Shown: positions 6,138 to 6,157 of the stretch, piece by piece | Numbering within the stretch: the stretch's first letter is position 1 | How the letters are laid out: each line of letters begins with the position of its first letter | Assembly: GCA_030623545.1 (NCBI GenBank) | Contig: JAUXLW010000081.1 | Location: forward strand, 1-6,157 | From: Acidimicrobiia bacterium | GTDB taxonomy: Bacteria; Actinomycetota; Acidimicrobiia; Spongiisociales; SHLN01 | Direction of reading: 5' to 3' | DNA: 6,157 nt | The notes under the pieces: generated by a model | The model's input: only the letters and a program-made list of their open reading frames with translations | What the model was told of the DNA's origin: nothing | Databases searched by the model: none | Translations under genes and position numbers: made by a program

Positions 6138-6157
6138 AGGACCGCCTGAGCGAAGCG
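6138..6157. repeat. Direct repeat, copy 2 (20 bases, cut by the window edge)
   Basis: AGGACCGCCTGAGCGAAGCG matches copy 1 at 19 of 20 positions and ends exactly at the window edge. The true repeat may therefore be longer and there may be more copies outside. Two copies of this length with a 44-base spacer are not enough to call an array. Confidence 0.65.

Larger units (their letters stand above)
5994..6157. other. Non-coding region upstream of ftsK
   Basis: No supported gene lies in these 164 bases. The side next to ftsK has a short AT-rich patch (6020-6036) that could be part of its promoter. The outer part holds the 20-base direct repeats and an 8-base inverted repeat. What lies beyond the edge, and whether a divergent gene starts there, cannot be seen. 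Confidence 0.6.

Noticed and set aside
5625..6149. Plus-strand ORF of 174 codons running from ftsK into the repeat region
   Set aside because: Most of it is antisense to the ftsK membrane domain. The remainder crosses the repeats, and there is no domain or clear ribosome binding site.
6074..6157. Possible CRISPR array
   Set aside because: There are only two copies of a 20-base repeat with a 44-base interval, a mismatch and a hairpin in the interval, and no cas genes in view. A repeat element fits better.

Overview
The window is GC-rich bacterial DNA, and every gene I can support lies on the minus strand, so transcription runs from high to low coordinates. It holds a complete ftsK-type DNA translocase gene, then a gap of about 314 bases. 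After the gap come three tightly packed genes for the E1-alpha, E1-beta and E2 subunits of a 2-oxoacid dehydrogenase complex. A fourth gene of unknown function starts on the E2 stop codon and runs off the left edge. The E1a-E1b-E2 order, the single-lipoyl E2, the base composition and the FtsK sequence suit an actinobacterium-like organism, perhaps an uncultured deep-branching lineage. This is inference from memory of the families, and the window carries no rRNA or other firm taxonomic marker.

Layout in the direction of transcription. 6157-5994: non-coding; near its outer end are two copies of a 20-base direct repeat, and just upstream of ftsK is a weak AT-rich promoter-like stretch. 5993-3768: ftsK, 741 codons, with membrane anchor, Pro/Ala/Lys/Arg-rich linker, RecA-like motor and winged-helix DNA-reading domain. 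3767-3454: intergenic, with an inverted repeat over the ftsK stop, a doubtful 79-codon ORF with a hydrophobic tail and a small terminator-like hairpin. 3453-2416, 2423-1443 and 1441-326: E1-alpha, E1-beta and E2, joined by an 8-base overlap and a 1-base gap. 326-1: start of an unknown charged protein, GTG-initiated with a good ribosome binding site and a 1-base overlap with E2.

The three enzyme genes would together decarboxylate a 2-oxoacid (pyruvate or a branched-chain 2-oxoacid; the sequence does not settle which) and pass the acyl group through lipoyl-lysine to CoA. The E3 dihydrolipoamide dehydrogenase is not in the window. FtsK works separately, moving chromosomal DNA at the division septum, and its closeness to the dehydrogenase genes need not be functional.

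I found no sign of a new defence, mobile or otherwise undescribed system. The items most worth checking are the unknown fourth gene of the operon and the repeat at the right edge, both cut by the window boundary.
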